A DNA stretch of 64,000 nucleotides from Escallonia rubra (Eukaryota; Streptophyta; Magnoliopsida; Escalloniales; Escalloniaceae). A program made the position numbers and the translations under genes. Where the stretch lies: NCBI GenBank assembly GCA_033065855.1, contig JAVXUO010001779.1:1-64000 (forward strand), written 5' to 3'. Under the pieces are notes generated by a model. It saw only the letters and a list, made by a program, of their open reading frames with translations, was not told where the DNA came from and made no database searches. Below, piece after piece: positions 23,001-35,150 of the stretch; the first letter of the stretch is position 1, and each line of letters starts with the position of its first letter.

Positions 23001-26000
23001 AACTGAGTAAAAGAAGCCTACAGATACCCTGTTAGGTTAGGGTGCTTGCAGGATATATTAGAATCGAAGTGCGTGTTGTACAATAGACACAGTCCCATTC
23101 TGTTTGAGAGAAGTGCGATTCTTGACCAAATATTCCAAGTCGAAAATATATAAGCAAGTAAGCCTTTCAGCCTTTCTTATGCCTGATTTTTCCTCTCTTT
23201 CTTCAGATGAATGGAAAACAATGATTTAACAGGAAGTTTTCAGTTATAAGGAGTAAAAGCAGATCTTCTAGTTAATAGTTCACAGTTTGCAGAAACATTT
23301 TTTCTGAAAAGCCAAATAGCCATGACTGAACCACGTAGGCCACAAAAAACATGGTCGAAAACTGCTTAATAACTTTGCAACTAAATTGATCACCAAAGCC
23401 AGCTTGCACATACCTTTAGCCACGGAGCCATTTTCTGAACTCCTTTTATTTCCAACTTTTTTCCTAGAGCTCTAGCACATGCTTAGAGTTTGACCAGAGT
23501 TGCTAGGACCATCGCATGCATCAATACCAGTTGAGACTACAGGTGCAGCTGCAGAAGATTCACTTTGCGAAGGTTCTCGCGACCAATTGCACATTTGGCT
23601 CGGGTTCAAAGGAGCCACAAAACGTTCTAAGTCAATACCTATGGATTCTTCAATGTTTTGGACAAAATTAGGATCATTAAGTTGGACAGCAGATATATCC
23701 TGAAAAGTTCCTTGTACCTCAGGAAAATGACTTCCTTGCCCTCGATTCAAACTAGAGTTACCCTGGGCTTCTTGAGCACTATAATATCCCAAAGGACTAT
23801 CTTCAACAGATTCTTTATCAATTTGGTTACTGAGCTTCTTGCGCTCTAATGTACCCTTTAGCTGCTCACAACAGAAGAAACTTTATCCACCACTTGTGGG
23901 GTGGTGAAAGTTGATGAAGACGAATTGGACGGAGACATAAATGTGCTGAATGGGTTAGGAGTCTCACACATTGAAGTGCCGTTGAATCCAATTGGATTCG
24001 GGAAATCTTGTTTCAAATTGTTGACAACATGTCCAGAGGCATTATGCATGGCTTCCATACCCATCAAAGTCTGAGAGTTCTGCATGACAGCGTATCTCCT
24101 CCTGTCAGAGATGTACATAAAACTTTTAAATTGAGCACAATTTAGTAGATGAATTCCACATCTTTACTTTTCTTTTTAGTTAAAAGTTAACCCTAGTTTC
24201 TCATTCAACTTGGTGTACAAAGCAGGATAGAAACTCTGATCCCTGCGCTCTCGAGATCTTGTAAGGTGCACTAAAAATGAGAACTGACTGAAAAGTTAAA
24301 ATGTGAAAACAAAAGTACCTTAATTCCGAGGAACGACTTCTCGTCATGGGTTGAGAACTATGAAGCCAAGCCTGCACTTGAAGTGAGATATGAGATTAAA
24401 CATGAAGCTCTTTATTGAATCTACATTATCTCAAGATTAAACAGAGCGATATGAGATTAAAAATGAAGCTCTTTATTGAATCTACATATCTCAAGTTTAA
24501 AGAGACCTTAGCCAAGTATAAATTACTAGCCTGAACTCCTCTTTCAGCCATATTCCTGAAATAAACAAGAACAAAGTCGGTCACTATCCATGGCACTAAG
24601 TAGAGGAGTAAACGAGCGTTCAATTTTTATAAGTATTTTGCATGTTGTACAGTTTGTCTCACAAATGGTGGAGGGAATCACCATATGTGAGGCCTTTACA
24701 AGTAGTAGTCCGCGCCCCTTTTTGTTAGGACAAAACATGTCCTTCAAACTTCATACCCTACATAACTTTTTTGTCATTTAAACTGACAACTGGAAGGAGG
24801 ATATACAGTTACATAGATGTACAAAAACTTGAGATTACATCGGCTAAGATAATAGAAGAGAAAATGGGCCTTTTTTTTTTTTGCCTGTTGCAACAGAGAT
24901 TTCTTAAAATGCAGCACTTTCACCTCAAAATAGATGAGGTCAGAAAAGCAGAATTTTAGAAAACATGGGCATCCATAAAGAGCGTAATGATGGTTATACT
25001 GAGTTGAAGTTACTTGTTTAGGGAGTTCATAAAGAAACATGAGGAAATAAATAGTTCCTGCACTGAAAAAGAAACACTATAACCATGTCATCCCAGTTGC
25101 CATCACAACGGAAAGATACTGCTGCTTGCCAAATAGGAAAAACAGGAAGTTGAATATCAAAAGAGGTACAGAAGCTACCTTATTGAATGCTGGTTGAGGT
25201 CACTTAAGGACTCATCGATAGAAGTATTTTGTGGGGGCAAAGTTCTCGTTGCTTCCTTTGCTCTGGACTAAACCCCCAAGTTGATGACCAGATACACTGG
25301 TTAGTTCTGTGGACATTCTGCATTCAGCATAGAAGTCAAACGTGACACTTGAACCAACTCATCATTACGCTGAAGGGCAAAATGTGGGTGTGCCAATGAA
25401 CCAATGAAGGCACATCTATGAAATTAAAATGGTATAGAGTGCGTACGAACTTCAGCAACATGAAATAGACTAACCTTTTAGACGCTTGTCTTGTACGATG
25501 ATGAGCTATGCTTCCTGGGTTGTACCCGGGATTCTGGAATAGAATTACATCATTAAGACAAACAACAACTACGAAGGGGAAAAGGTAAAAAAAACAATCA
25601 GATAAGTAAGTGAAGAGTAAAATTACCAACTTGTTCTAGGTGTCTGAAATTTTCAAATATAAGCATTTTGATAATTTCTAGGTGTCTGAAAGTTTAGTTC
25701 AAAATACCAACTTGTTCAATTTCCTGTTTTCAACATTGTTAAGAATGCAGAACTAGTTAAATTAATCTTCTTCTGACAACAGAAGAAATGAATCAGAGTG
25801 ATTTATCTACAACATGCTGCTTAAATCCTTGGATGGAAAGAATGTTGAGCAATGACATGTCGGTAGTTATATGTCTATCACTTTTTTCAATTCATGCTTC
25901 GAATCTTGACCCTATAAATAAGTTAAGAGTCACTAGTTAGCAGATTATACACAAGGCTGGAAAATTCTTGGTATGCTCTAGAGTTAAAGCTTCTCTCCTA

Positions 26001-26875
26001 CTATCATAATCATTTTCCTTTGCCTCTTTCATATGGTTGGACCTTTATAGGAAAAGCTTGATAAAAAAAGAGCTCTACCCCCTTTCGATCTTTCGAAGAG
26101 AAACAACCTCGAGTCAACTACTAGATAAAGGAGCTGCTCGTGGCTATGCCCTGCCTACAAACCAAGTATTTTTAAAAAAAAATTGAGTGTAATCTATATC
26201 AAAGAAGAAAGGCAGAATAGGATGTAGTTGATCAAACTTTTAATGAATGACAGCCTTCTCAGCATAGCTTGAGCATGCTCTTTCTCTTTGCCACATCGGG
26301 CAGTTGGCAGAAGAGCTAGCACTTCTATAATTTTTCTGGACTGAAATTTAAAGAACCTTCTCAAGTGACTTTTTGAACCACATTGATGGAACTTTTCGTA
26401 ACTTTGAGAATGTGTTGAAATTCAAAATGTAGCCCATATTTTGCTCTTGAACAGACTTGACAGAGCACAAAATTAGTACTCGTGTGGGAATCCCATCAGT
26501 AGATGCAGTTGGGCCCAAATTTTGGTAAATTGCAGGTTTATGCATCAAAGAACTAAAGGTAGACGAAGGAATTCCACTACTTCAAAGTCAATTTGAGCGA
26601 AATGGGCTCCAGTATATGTTCCAACATAACTTGCTTAATTTAGATTTTATTATTGATCAAATAAAACATCAGATTAAGAATGAATAATTGCTTGCCTCTC
26701 CATTTGTTAGCCAACTTTTGAAGAGCTCCTCACTATCAGTACGGAAGTTATGAGAAAGATTCTTGAAACCCAACATCTCCATGGTCGGCACTCCAATCGA
26801 TCCCTCCATCAAGGATTTTAAGAACAACTCTTCGCTTGTGTTTCTATAGAAGTCCAAGTAGCCTCTTCCTTCCAT
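20053..26875 (-). pseudogene. CYCLOPS: CYCLOPS/IPD3 copy B, near-complete exon set, broken
   Basis: Symbiosis transcription factor. Exons found: 1, 26696-26875; 2, 25475-25533; 3, 25179-25317; 4, 24507-24555; 5, 24319-24371; 6, 23414-24101; 7, 22697-22740; 8, 22534-22582; 10, 20572-20700; 11, 20053-20176. Diagnostic pieces are SIAHHRTRQASKR, GVQASNLYLAK, MTRSRSSELR, REPSQSESSAAAPVVSTG, MAEAKERTLTPAIS and the final coiled coil ERLLEEIERIISETGK. Splice sites are normal except a GC donor after exon 1. Defects: an extra C in a C-run of exon 3, a one-base loss in exon 6 before LKGTLERKKL, and TAG for the usual GAG after TLSMC. The basic KKRRVERSRK exon (exon 9) was not found in 20701-22533. Both CCaMK-site regions (exons 1 and 5) remain. 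Identity is firm, and loss of function is very likely. Confidence 0.9.
20912..21440. repeat. Intron segment shared with 4066-4534
   Basis: It lies in the CYCLOPS-B intron where the missing basic exon is expected. It includes the palindromic ccccaaactaggtgggg box and a short doubled motif around acacgtgt-agacgtca near 21392-21432. It may be a dispersed repeat whose insertion disturbed the exon. Confidence 0.6.
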
Positions 26876-29118
26876 CTCCAATATACCCTTTCCTGTTTCA
26901 CCCCTCTGAACTCCTTGAGCCCGAAACAAACTCAAATTCTGCTGGAGTTTATACCCTTGTTTCCATCTTTGACCATAATAAGCAAAGAAAAGGAGGGGGG
27001 ACAATCAACAACCTCTCCTACTATCAGCCAAAAACAAGAAGGAAGCCACCAACTAAAGGAAGAACTTAGGACCTCAGGTTTACAACTATAAACCAAACAG
27101 GGATTGCGGGTCAGAAAGTTCTCACACTCTACACCTTGTCCAATCAACAGAAAATAGAACCTTTATAGCACAAAAAACACCCGAGCAGTAAAGCTCAAAC
27201 CTTCAGCCTTCAAACCCCAAGAAATGTGACAAGGAAAGAAATCCTCTGCTGTGTTGAAAATGCGTTAAGATACGCATATTCTTTTTGGTGTGGACAATAT
27301 TCAAACAATTGGTGGGCACCATGATTGAACAAGTATAAATCGAAGGAATCTGTGACCAAGAAATTGGTTAAGATTCCTTTCATCCACATTTATCTTTTCC
27401 GGGAAAATTTTACGTGGCAATAAACTGAATTTTCTACAGTTAATCTCTTTTCGAAGAAAAACTAGTAGAGTTTGTGTCTCTGTGTGTGTGTGTGTGTGTG
27501 GGTGTGTGTATACATAAATGTCTACGTTGAAGGTCGTGAACAAACAAACAATTGCTTAAATGCTCCGGTTTCCATGAATCCATCCTGCAGGACGCGATGT
27601 ACGCCTGCCTTGTATGCAGATACTTTGTTCACGATTTCTGAGTTGGGTTTCCACAGGATGATTTTGGGCATCCTTTGCACCCGGAGATCACCCTCTCAGC
27701 CTCTCTCTTAGAGTGGACCTGGAGCGCCTGCAATTGCAGGATAGGGGTTGGTGAATCTCCACCCTACTATTACATGGAGGTAGAGCAACAACAAAATCGA
27801 ACATTTTATCGACGAGAAGCACCCGTTGGTCCCGCTCAAGAAATCAAATCCTTGACCATTCCTCACAAATTTGGTTAATTGCCAAAGAAGAAAATTGAAA
27901 GAGTTAATTTGGGGAAGAGCTTGGTGAATTGTTAGCAGGGAGGTGGTTGAAGGGAGATTTGATAAGCTGTTTCTGATTTATAGAGTGAGGTTGTCTGGGT
28001 GGCGAAGTGTGGTGGCTCACATTGCCGCGAGAGTTGGGCAGGTTTGTCCACGTGTAAAATCCTAGTTGGTTAAATACTTGTTATGTGGGTGCCATGGTAT
28101 GTAGGTGTCATGGTGGATTAAGGAGGGAAGATAAATTTTTACACAATAGGTAAACGTCGCACCAAGTTAATGCATTAAGGTTATTTTTCTTATTTAAAAA
28201 TACTAGCCGTTTTCAGCAAGTACACTAATTATATTCTACAAACAATTATTAAATAATAAAAGGAAAAATAGTAGCTGTTTTCAGCAAGTACCTTGTGCTT
28301 ACGATTTTGTGTACGGGTGATATTCAAAAAGTGTCGATAAAGATGTCATTACATATATTGAACCAGCCAATACCTTCTTTTCCCCTTAAGACTTGTTTAT
28401 TACTAAAAATAGTGTTTTGGCAGAAAAATTTGATTCGGGGCCGCTGATTCCGCTACATGCATGTGGTTGGGAATAGTGAAGAGAGGGAGCGACTCATCTG
28501 AGTTTTCCTTATCAGGCTCGTACTTCAACTCTTTTTAGGGTTCGAATTGTCTCGACTCGTAGATCAACAAACTCTAGTTGGCCTTGATGTTATCACCCGT
28601 TTATATTCTCTGAGTTTGGCTTAAACATTACAGTATCATTCATGAGTGAGCTATTTATTATATACATATTGAAAAATATCTTTAGAGCCCCTACACAGAC
28701 ACAAGCACCTTTCTCATTTTCCTCCGCTATTGTTAAGCTAGGATCCAATAATCTAATGCATCTCAATCAACTTGAACATGACTCATATGAGGCTCAAGCA
28801 ATTATAACCACCTTTAAACTAGAATAATTGGGCCTAATCTGCATAAATCTCCAGCATAGGCAACAAATAGTGAGTCATGAAAGTAAGACATGTTCATAAT
28901 TAATTTAATCAGTAAGTTGGAGCAGCTGGGGAATTATTGACCCTTATAGTCATAGGTGTGCAACTTGCTAAATAAGTATTTTATGAAGAGTGAAAAAGTA
29001 GTGAATGAGACATTCCAAACAAAAACCTAATCTTTTTTTAATTTGTCCGTGGAGAATAATGTTACTATAAATTTCCAACTTTGACCGACAATTTGTCAAT
29101 AAGGAAGGGTTAACTTCA
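25671..29118. repeat. Segmental duplicate of 1-2835 (CYCLOPS copy B 5' region)
   Basis: Matches 1-2835 in the same orientation, with exon 1 and the GT microsatellite (27481-27509) in step. It contains about 620 extra bases at 27555-28175. Homology stops at about 29118, where the epimerase fragment begins. Confidence 0.85.
27555..28175. other. Extra 620-bp block upstream of CYCLOPS-B, unclassified
   Basis: Missing from the paralogous place near 1870-1900. It is less AT-rich at its left end (gcaggacgcgatgtacgcctg). I found no clear terminal repeats, target-site duplication or known protein. Either an insertion here or a deletion in copy A would explain it. Confidence 0.5.
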
Positions 29119-29144
29119 CAACAGACTTTGTAAATTCTTTTCAA

Positions 29145-29372
29145 GGTTAGTGAAAGCCCGTAAATATGGTTATTATAAAGACTAGCAGGCTGGTCTGTCC
29201 TATCCTTTTCTGAAAAGGGTACTTTAGTATCTAATCCGTAAACAGAGCTAGACGATGCCCACACAATCGCAGGCTGTGGATTAACAGACTTGCACACTTC
29301 CAAAACACTAACTAAACCAGCAATGTTGCTATGAACATAAGAGCTAGGGTTCTCCATTGCGTACCTCACGCC
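29145..29372 (-). pseudogene. GAE: UDP-glucuronate 4-epimerase (GAE) fragment
   Basis: GAE enzymes are Golgi short-chain dehydrogenase/reductase proteins that make UDP-galacturonate for pectin. The minus strand reads GVRYAMENPSSYVHSNIAGL, then EVCKSVNPQPAIVWASSSSV, YGLDTKVPFSEKDRTDQPAS and NHIYGLSLT. The SSSVYG active-site string is present. Thirteen or so residues that should follow PASLY (the region with the catalytic YxxxK) are deleted in frame. The match ends abruptly on both sides, so this is a piece of about 76 residues from a protein of over 400. It abuts the left arm of the inverted duplication and lies on the same strand as the EPSPS piece in that arm, which hints at joint capture. 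Confidence 0.85.
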
Positions 29373-30690
29373 ATCTATGCCCTTCTTCACCGATCCTTCC
29401 TAAGACTACTAATGACACCCAACCAACCCCAAACTCACCTCCACCACTGCACACTCTCAAAAGGGATAAGAAGTGGATGCCCAAAAATAAAAAATTTGAA
29501 GAACCTTTCGGGAAATATAGCGTTTGATCGTAACAAAGATGTACATGTATTACGGGAGAATGCGCCTAATTACAAAAGATGGTGAGACTGTTGTTCCTGG
29601 AATTCCTTTGAAGGGGGCCTACTTCAGCTCAAATTAATAATTGGATGGATCCTACATAAGACATTTCAGAGCATTTCCAGGCATATTCCCTCACTCTTTC
29701 TAGATCCAAGCATAAGCATATTTCCTTAAGCATATTCAAATCCGAAGCCAACCAGTGAAACTGAAATAAACTTCACACTCTAGAGATCTCCTAAATCCAC
29801 TACAAGGAAAAAGCGCTACGCCGGCGGCCAGTATAGCGCCGCGAAAAGGGAAAAAAGCGCTGTCATAGGCTTACACGGCGCTATGGGACCGCCGCCTTTA
29901 CTCGCGTTTCGGTAGACCTACGCCGGCGCTTATAAGGGTCTATACCAGCGGTCGACCGCCCCTAAAAGTCCTCCCTCATCCGTCTTCTAATGTCACCAAT
30001 AGCAGCGGTCTGAACCTATGCCGACGGTATAGGGTGCCGGCATAGGTAAATTTTTAAATTCTTATATATTTGGGTTAAATAGAAAAGCCAGCGCTAGAAA
30101 CCGTCGCGGTAGGTATTATTTTACTAAATTGCTGAATAATTGAATCTATGCCAACGCTCCCTCGCGCCGTTATAGGTTTCATTTTTCATTTGTTTTCTTT
30201 GAATGTATGGACTTATGCCAGCACATTCGACCGCTGGCATAGGCTTATTTTAGAACTTTTTTAAAAATAATGCACTTTTGCCAGAGATACTAACCGCCTC
30301 CATAAGTTATCACCCAAAAGAAAATAAAAGCAAACTGCCAGACAATGCCGGCATTGCCAACCTCCTATACATAGATCTGTTTTGTTTCTTATATTGCTTT
30401 TCTAATATCATATAGCTAGTAAAAGTCAAATGCAAGTTAATTCTAAATTAAGGCTTGATTAGTCACAAAAGAACCACAATCTATTCAAATCTAGAATAGT
30501 AAAACATGTTTGTCTAGAAATAACAAGCAAAGTTAGAGACTTTTTATGAGTTTGTACAAGACCTAATTAATCCTCATGCATATTTTCAAATCCACCTGGT
30601 AGCCGCCCATGCACATGATCAACATTAACCACCAAGACCGAGATTAATCCATTTGCATTCACTTCGGCAACAACCTGATATAGAGGTAAC

Positions 30691-31919
30691 CAGTGTTATT
30701 AAAAGCGCGCCTAGGCGCAAGGCGCGCCCAGGCTCAACCTCAGCGCCTCGCCTAGGCCTAGGCTCAGCGAGTTCAAGAAGGCGCGCGCCTAGCGAGCCTA
30801 GGCGCCTGGGCGCAAGGCGCGCAGCGGTGGTGGAGGCGCAAATCCAGGCGCAAACCCCAAATCAGCTGAGCAAACTCACTCTCAAGTCTCTCTCACTCTC
30901 ACAGTTTCACACTCTCACCTCGCCGTCGCATAACCCGTCACCGCCGGTAGCCGAATCGCCGCCGTCGCATCTCCCAAGTCCCATCTGCGCCGATCATCTG
31001 CTGCTCGCCTGCTGCAGTGCTGCTCGCCTGCTGCAGTGCTGCTCGCCTGCTCCTCTTCGCCAGTTCAGCCGCGATTGCTGCTGCTGCTTCAGCCGCGAGG
31101 GGCGCGAGGCCCGCGATTGCTGCTCCTCTTCTCCAGTTCGCCGATCGTCCGCTGCTGTCCGCTGCTTCAGCCGCGAGGCCCGCGATTGCTGCTCCTCTTC
31201 TCGGGTGAGCTTGTTGTTTTAGAACCATTAAATTAATCGAGGGGCCAAAGCTTGTATAGTAGTTTCTTTGGACACTGTGGAAAAAGAACTAGCACGATGC
31301 CCAGGAGCCAAAGCTTGAACAAGGACCTCTAATTTCATGGGTTTTGTGGAGTACGGTTGTTCAAATTTGGTTGGTGTGAAGGATGGGCATGGATACCAAT
31401 TGGGTTCCTCTGATAGTTGTGGTGATCAGTTTAAAGATTGTGATGGTAGTTTTGGTTTGTGTTGGTGAAATCGATGGGAATTTGAGAATACAAGAAGAAA
31501 ACGAGAAAATCAATAAGTAGCAAAAATTGTCGTATATTAGCTGATTGTCTTACATTTTGTTTTAGCCTATTCTAGCTTGAATCTCCTGGGTAATTGATGA
31601 GAAATTAGCTGATTGAATGCTGTTTACATGCATTATGTTTAGATGAGAAATTAGTTGATTGTCTTACATTTTGTTTTAGCAAATAAGACTTTGATTGTTT
31701 TAGCCGATTGTTGTTTACATGCATTATGTTTAGACTTTGATTGTTTTAGCAAATTATTTGTTTTAGCAAATAATTTTATTGTTTTAATGCACTATTATTT
31801 ATTTATTTTTATTTATTTTAATATTGCACCTTGCTTCAAAAAGGCGCGCGCCTGCGCCTTGCGCCTAGGCTCCAGGGACCTTTTGCGCCTTAGGTGCGCC
31901 TGCGCCTTTAATAACACTG
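30691..31919. mobile_element. hAT-type non-autonomous transposon nested in the CACTA element
   Basis: Terminal inverted repeats begin CAGTGTTATTAAAAGCGCG on the left and, read inverted, CAGTGTTATTAAAGGCGCAG on the right. An exact 8-bp target duplication, gaggtaac, lies at 30683-30690 and 31920-31927, diagnostic for hAT. The subterminal zones are full of ggcgc, aaggcgc and cctaggcgc repeats. The GC-rich interior (30860-31210) has small internal repeats (ctgctgcagtgctgctcgc) and long but low-complexity open frames that I do not accept as protein genes. No hAT transposase is present. Confidence 0.93.
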
Positions 31920-32219
31920 GAGGTAACACATGTTAAACATATAGAATAAGAAAGGAATATTACATCTGCTAGTCTCTTCGCACTTTAGATATGTTTAACA
32001 AAGAATATGTTCACATATTAAACAAAAATAGGCATCTTTGAATCTCATTTTGTGCTTGTTATTTTTGAGCTGTTAAGCAAAAGCTTTTAGTGTATGTTGT
32101 TACACTTGCATAACCATCACTTTCCATAATGAAATCCCGAGAAAGCTACCAATTGATCAGCAAGTAAAAAAGAGGTTAAAAGTTAGATTTTGGGAAAAAA
32201 TTACCAGAAAGGTAGAGAA

Positions 32220-32519
32220 CTAGGGCTGTCCTTGATTCTGACGCATGAGTTGATCAACTTCTTCCAGTTTTGCCATTTTTGCCTCGACTTCATCCATCTC
32301 TTGCACTTGTGATTTGAGAGAAGTGATTTCCTCTGCCATTTGTTGCACTTGTTCAATGTTTGCCTGTTGACGAGAGGCCAATTTGTTCGCACGAGTTGCC
32401 ATCCACCCCATCGCCCTTACTCTACCATGTCGCTCTTTGCCCAAAACTTCATAAAGGATATCAATTTCACAGGTGCCATCTTCAGGTGGAGAGGCTTGTT
32501 GGAGTCTTTGGATTTCAGC
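32220..32519 (-). pseudogene. Plant CACTA (Ptta/En/Spm-type) transposase-associated C-terminal exon
   Basis: An open 100-codon stretch preceded by a splice acceptor (ttgtag|GCTGAAATCC) and ending with TAG at 32220. It reads LYEVLGKERHGRVRAMG, the typical plant Ptta/En/Spm phrase, followed by a coiled coil (QQMAEEITSLKSQVQEMDEV). This domain occurs near the C-terminus of the element's second protein. Its orientation implies transcription from the right-hand end of the element. The upstream exons were not found. Confidence 0.8.
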
Positions 32520-32871
32520 CTACAAGCTCAATTAAATCAGTTGTGTTAAACATTTATAAACACAAAGCAAGACCTAAGCCTAGAAATCAGCCACTGATTT
32601 AGCACAAGGTTCAATTGATATGTAATGCCCAACCTCAATTGACAGTATTTAAGATACTGAGACAACAAAATTTCAAATATGTCACAAGTAGCATCACAAT
32701 AGAATAGGCAACCAATTGCTTCAGTGGAAAAGAAGTACGTTCAAATGAAGGACCCTTACCATGTCTAAGCTCAAACAGCCTATGAAAGTTGCAGTCTAGC
32801 CCTAAAACATAATTTCTTCAGCTTAAGCTGAACATTTCAGCTTAAAATAGAACATTACAGCCTATGAACGT

Positions 32872-33216
32872 TCAGCTTATATCAATGTGAAGACACCTTA
32901 AATCTGCTCTATTTGTTTCCACCAATTTGCTGAGTCTAGCCATGAAGCCTTTGTTTTTAAATTCCTGTATTGACCCTGAGAAAGGAGGACCATCCATTAA
33001 CTGAGTTCTAGTGTTGAGTCTGGTTAGAACTGTGGTCCAAATTTCTCTGGAAATTTGACAAGCAATGAAGACATGCTCGATCGTCTCTTGGTGAATTGTG
33101 CAGAAAGTGCAGGTACCCGTGTCAGCACAAAACTTAAGACTTTTTAATCGCCTTTGAGTGTACATACTCAAAAGCAACCTCTGCATAGCACAAACAAATG
33201 CATGCCTATTAAACAC
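32872..33216 (-). pseudogene. LINE (non-LTR retrotransposon) zinc-binding C-terminal fragment
   Basis: The minus strand encodes the reverse-transcriptase zinc-binding domain found after the RT of plant L1-type LINEs: TQRRLKSLKFCADTGTCTFC, then ETIEHVFIACQISREIW. The C-x2-C (CTFC) and H/C pattern is clear. It is open over 115 codons but has no RT upstream. It is a truncated piece inside the CACTA element. Confidence 0.78.
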
Positions 33217-35150
33217 GATTCACAGTTTTGGTCCCAAACTTAAATTTTACAACTGTAAATCATGGATTTGCATACAATGAACAAACAAAAAATATGGCTT
33301 AGAGACCCATATTCTTTCATGTGTCCAGAAAGAGTCGAAACCTTCTATGTTAGATATTACAAAAATGTTTAAATAACAGAATGCACAACCAAAGAGCTTA
33401 GAAAGCAACCGGTACATAGAGATACACACACAAATTATACATACACAACCAGATGTGTATCTTAGGCGTATCTCTAGTGGAATGTAGGAAATCAGAAATT
33501 GTAATTGAAGGCTGTCAAGTGCTCTATTTCAGTACTCTCTCTATCACTCAAGTTTGTTACATGTCTGCGAGAGGACAACCTATAAATTTTCGGTTCCGGG
33601 AACAATTCTGACTCGCTAGAGCAGGTACCCTTCTCATTTTTCAGTAACAATGACACAACTATGCCCATCTTATGACAAGAACACTGAACTCACTCGCATA
33701 TTTGTATTGCTATATATACCCCATGTCAAGCAAAGCGGAAAATCTCTTCAAATAACATAAACAGACACAAGTAGAGGTGGCATAAAATAATGGAAAAACA
33801 CATCAAATAACACTTAATTTGTTGCCTTTCAAAAGCTGGCAGCAGGTTACAATTTCTTTTCTTCCACATACTTTTCATTCTCTAAGAGAGCTCTTTTCTT
33901 TTACTAGTTTATGTAAAAAGTTCATATCCTTCCAAGCCGAATATCTCACTCAGGCAAGCCCAGTATTGTTTTCTTGCAAATTTCTACATAATTGGTCATT
34001 TCATTAATAGTTCTAGCAATCTTTTCTCTTAAAACTTAGTAGGGGAGTATCATGACATTATAGGCCAATTTAAGGTGAACCATTATATCAGCCCTTGCTA
34101 CTGTAATTTTAATCACATCAAAATGAAAAAAGAACTTCACAATTGATATATAGCTGAGACTTGTGAAGAGTGCTTGACAAAGATACAGACAAAATTCATA
34201 TCTCATTCCTCGCTACTCTGGCAACATATTGATCTAACAGAACTCAAGGAAAAACAAACTGTGGACCTGGAAATGGCATGAAAAATGGGAGCAGAAATAA
34301 TTTCACATATCTAGGTCTCCCCCATAAGTAAAAACTTTTAATGTCCACTATCTTCTCTCACTGTCAAGGACATTCAATTTAGTTGAACCTGTGATGATTC
34401 TTCCAGGCAGGTACGAGAGATACATATCAACTATGAAAACTTCGACATTTTTTTAAGTTTCATGCCAATTAAACAAGGTGTATATGCCACGCCACATATG
34501 GGATGAGCAACTCTAAGATTTCATAGCAGCTTTGTCGCTAACATTTGGATCTAGTCTAATTCTTTTCAGAGATGGAAAAACATCAAAATTGTTCAATAAG
34601 TAGAGCTACGTTTCTGCTTTTTGTTCTTTATGTATTTGTTTCTATTTTTGCTAACCCACTAACACTTCACCTCAGAGTTCAATGCAATGTCTTTCTCACG
34701 CCACTCGTTGCCAGAGTTGCGGCGCTGCCGGCGACGACTCCACAAGACCCAAATGTTTGCACTTTGGAATAAGAATTTACAAAGCTTTCTAAACATCATA
34801 GAAACAATCAATTTTACATTAAGCGTAGCTTGGGTGAAAGAAATAGTTACCTGATTAGATCAATCCCAAAGTACGTTACCTGATGAAATCAATCCCAAAG
34901 TATGTTTAACCTTAAAGCAAATTAAAGAATCGTTTGAAAGGAGCATTGAGACTTCAGATCTGGAAAAGAGGAGAAGAGAGAAGAGAAGTTCAGCAGAAAG
35001 GACGGATTGGTGGAGAATGGACAGGAGAGACGAGGGAGAAGAGAGAGGAACCTGACAATATGCGTCGTGTGAGAGACGAACCAGAGTCGTTGACTCGTGG
35101 GTCTACTGTTTAGATCAGAAGAAGAGAACATAAAAATAAAAGAAGAAAAA
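33217..35150. other. CACTA interior, no gene recognised
   Basis: AT-rich interior sequence. A purine-rich patch near 34960-35070 could be the element's 5' untranslated region, given the minus orientation of the transposase exon. Nothing else is recognised. Confidence 0.4.

Noticed and set aside
30653-31222. A 189-codon open frame rich in Arg, Ser and Pro
   Set aside because: It crosses the left end of the hAT element and runs through GC-rich tandem repeats; overlapping frames are equally open, so it is low-complexity chance.
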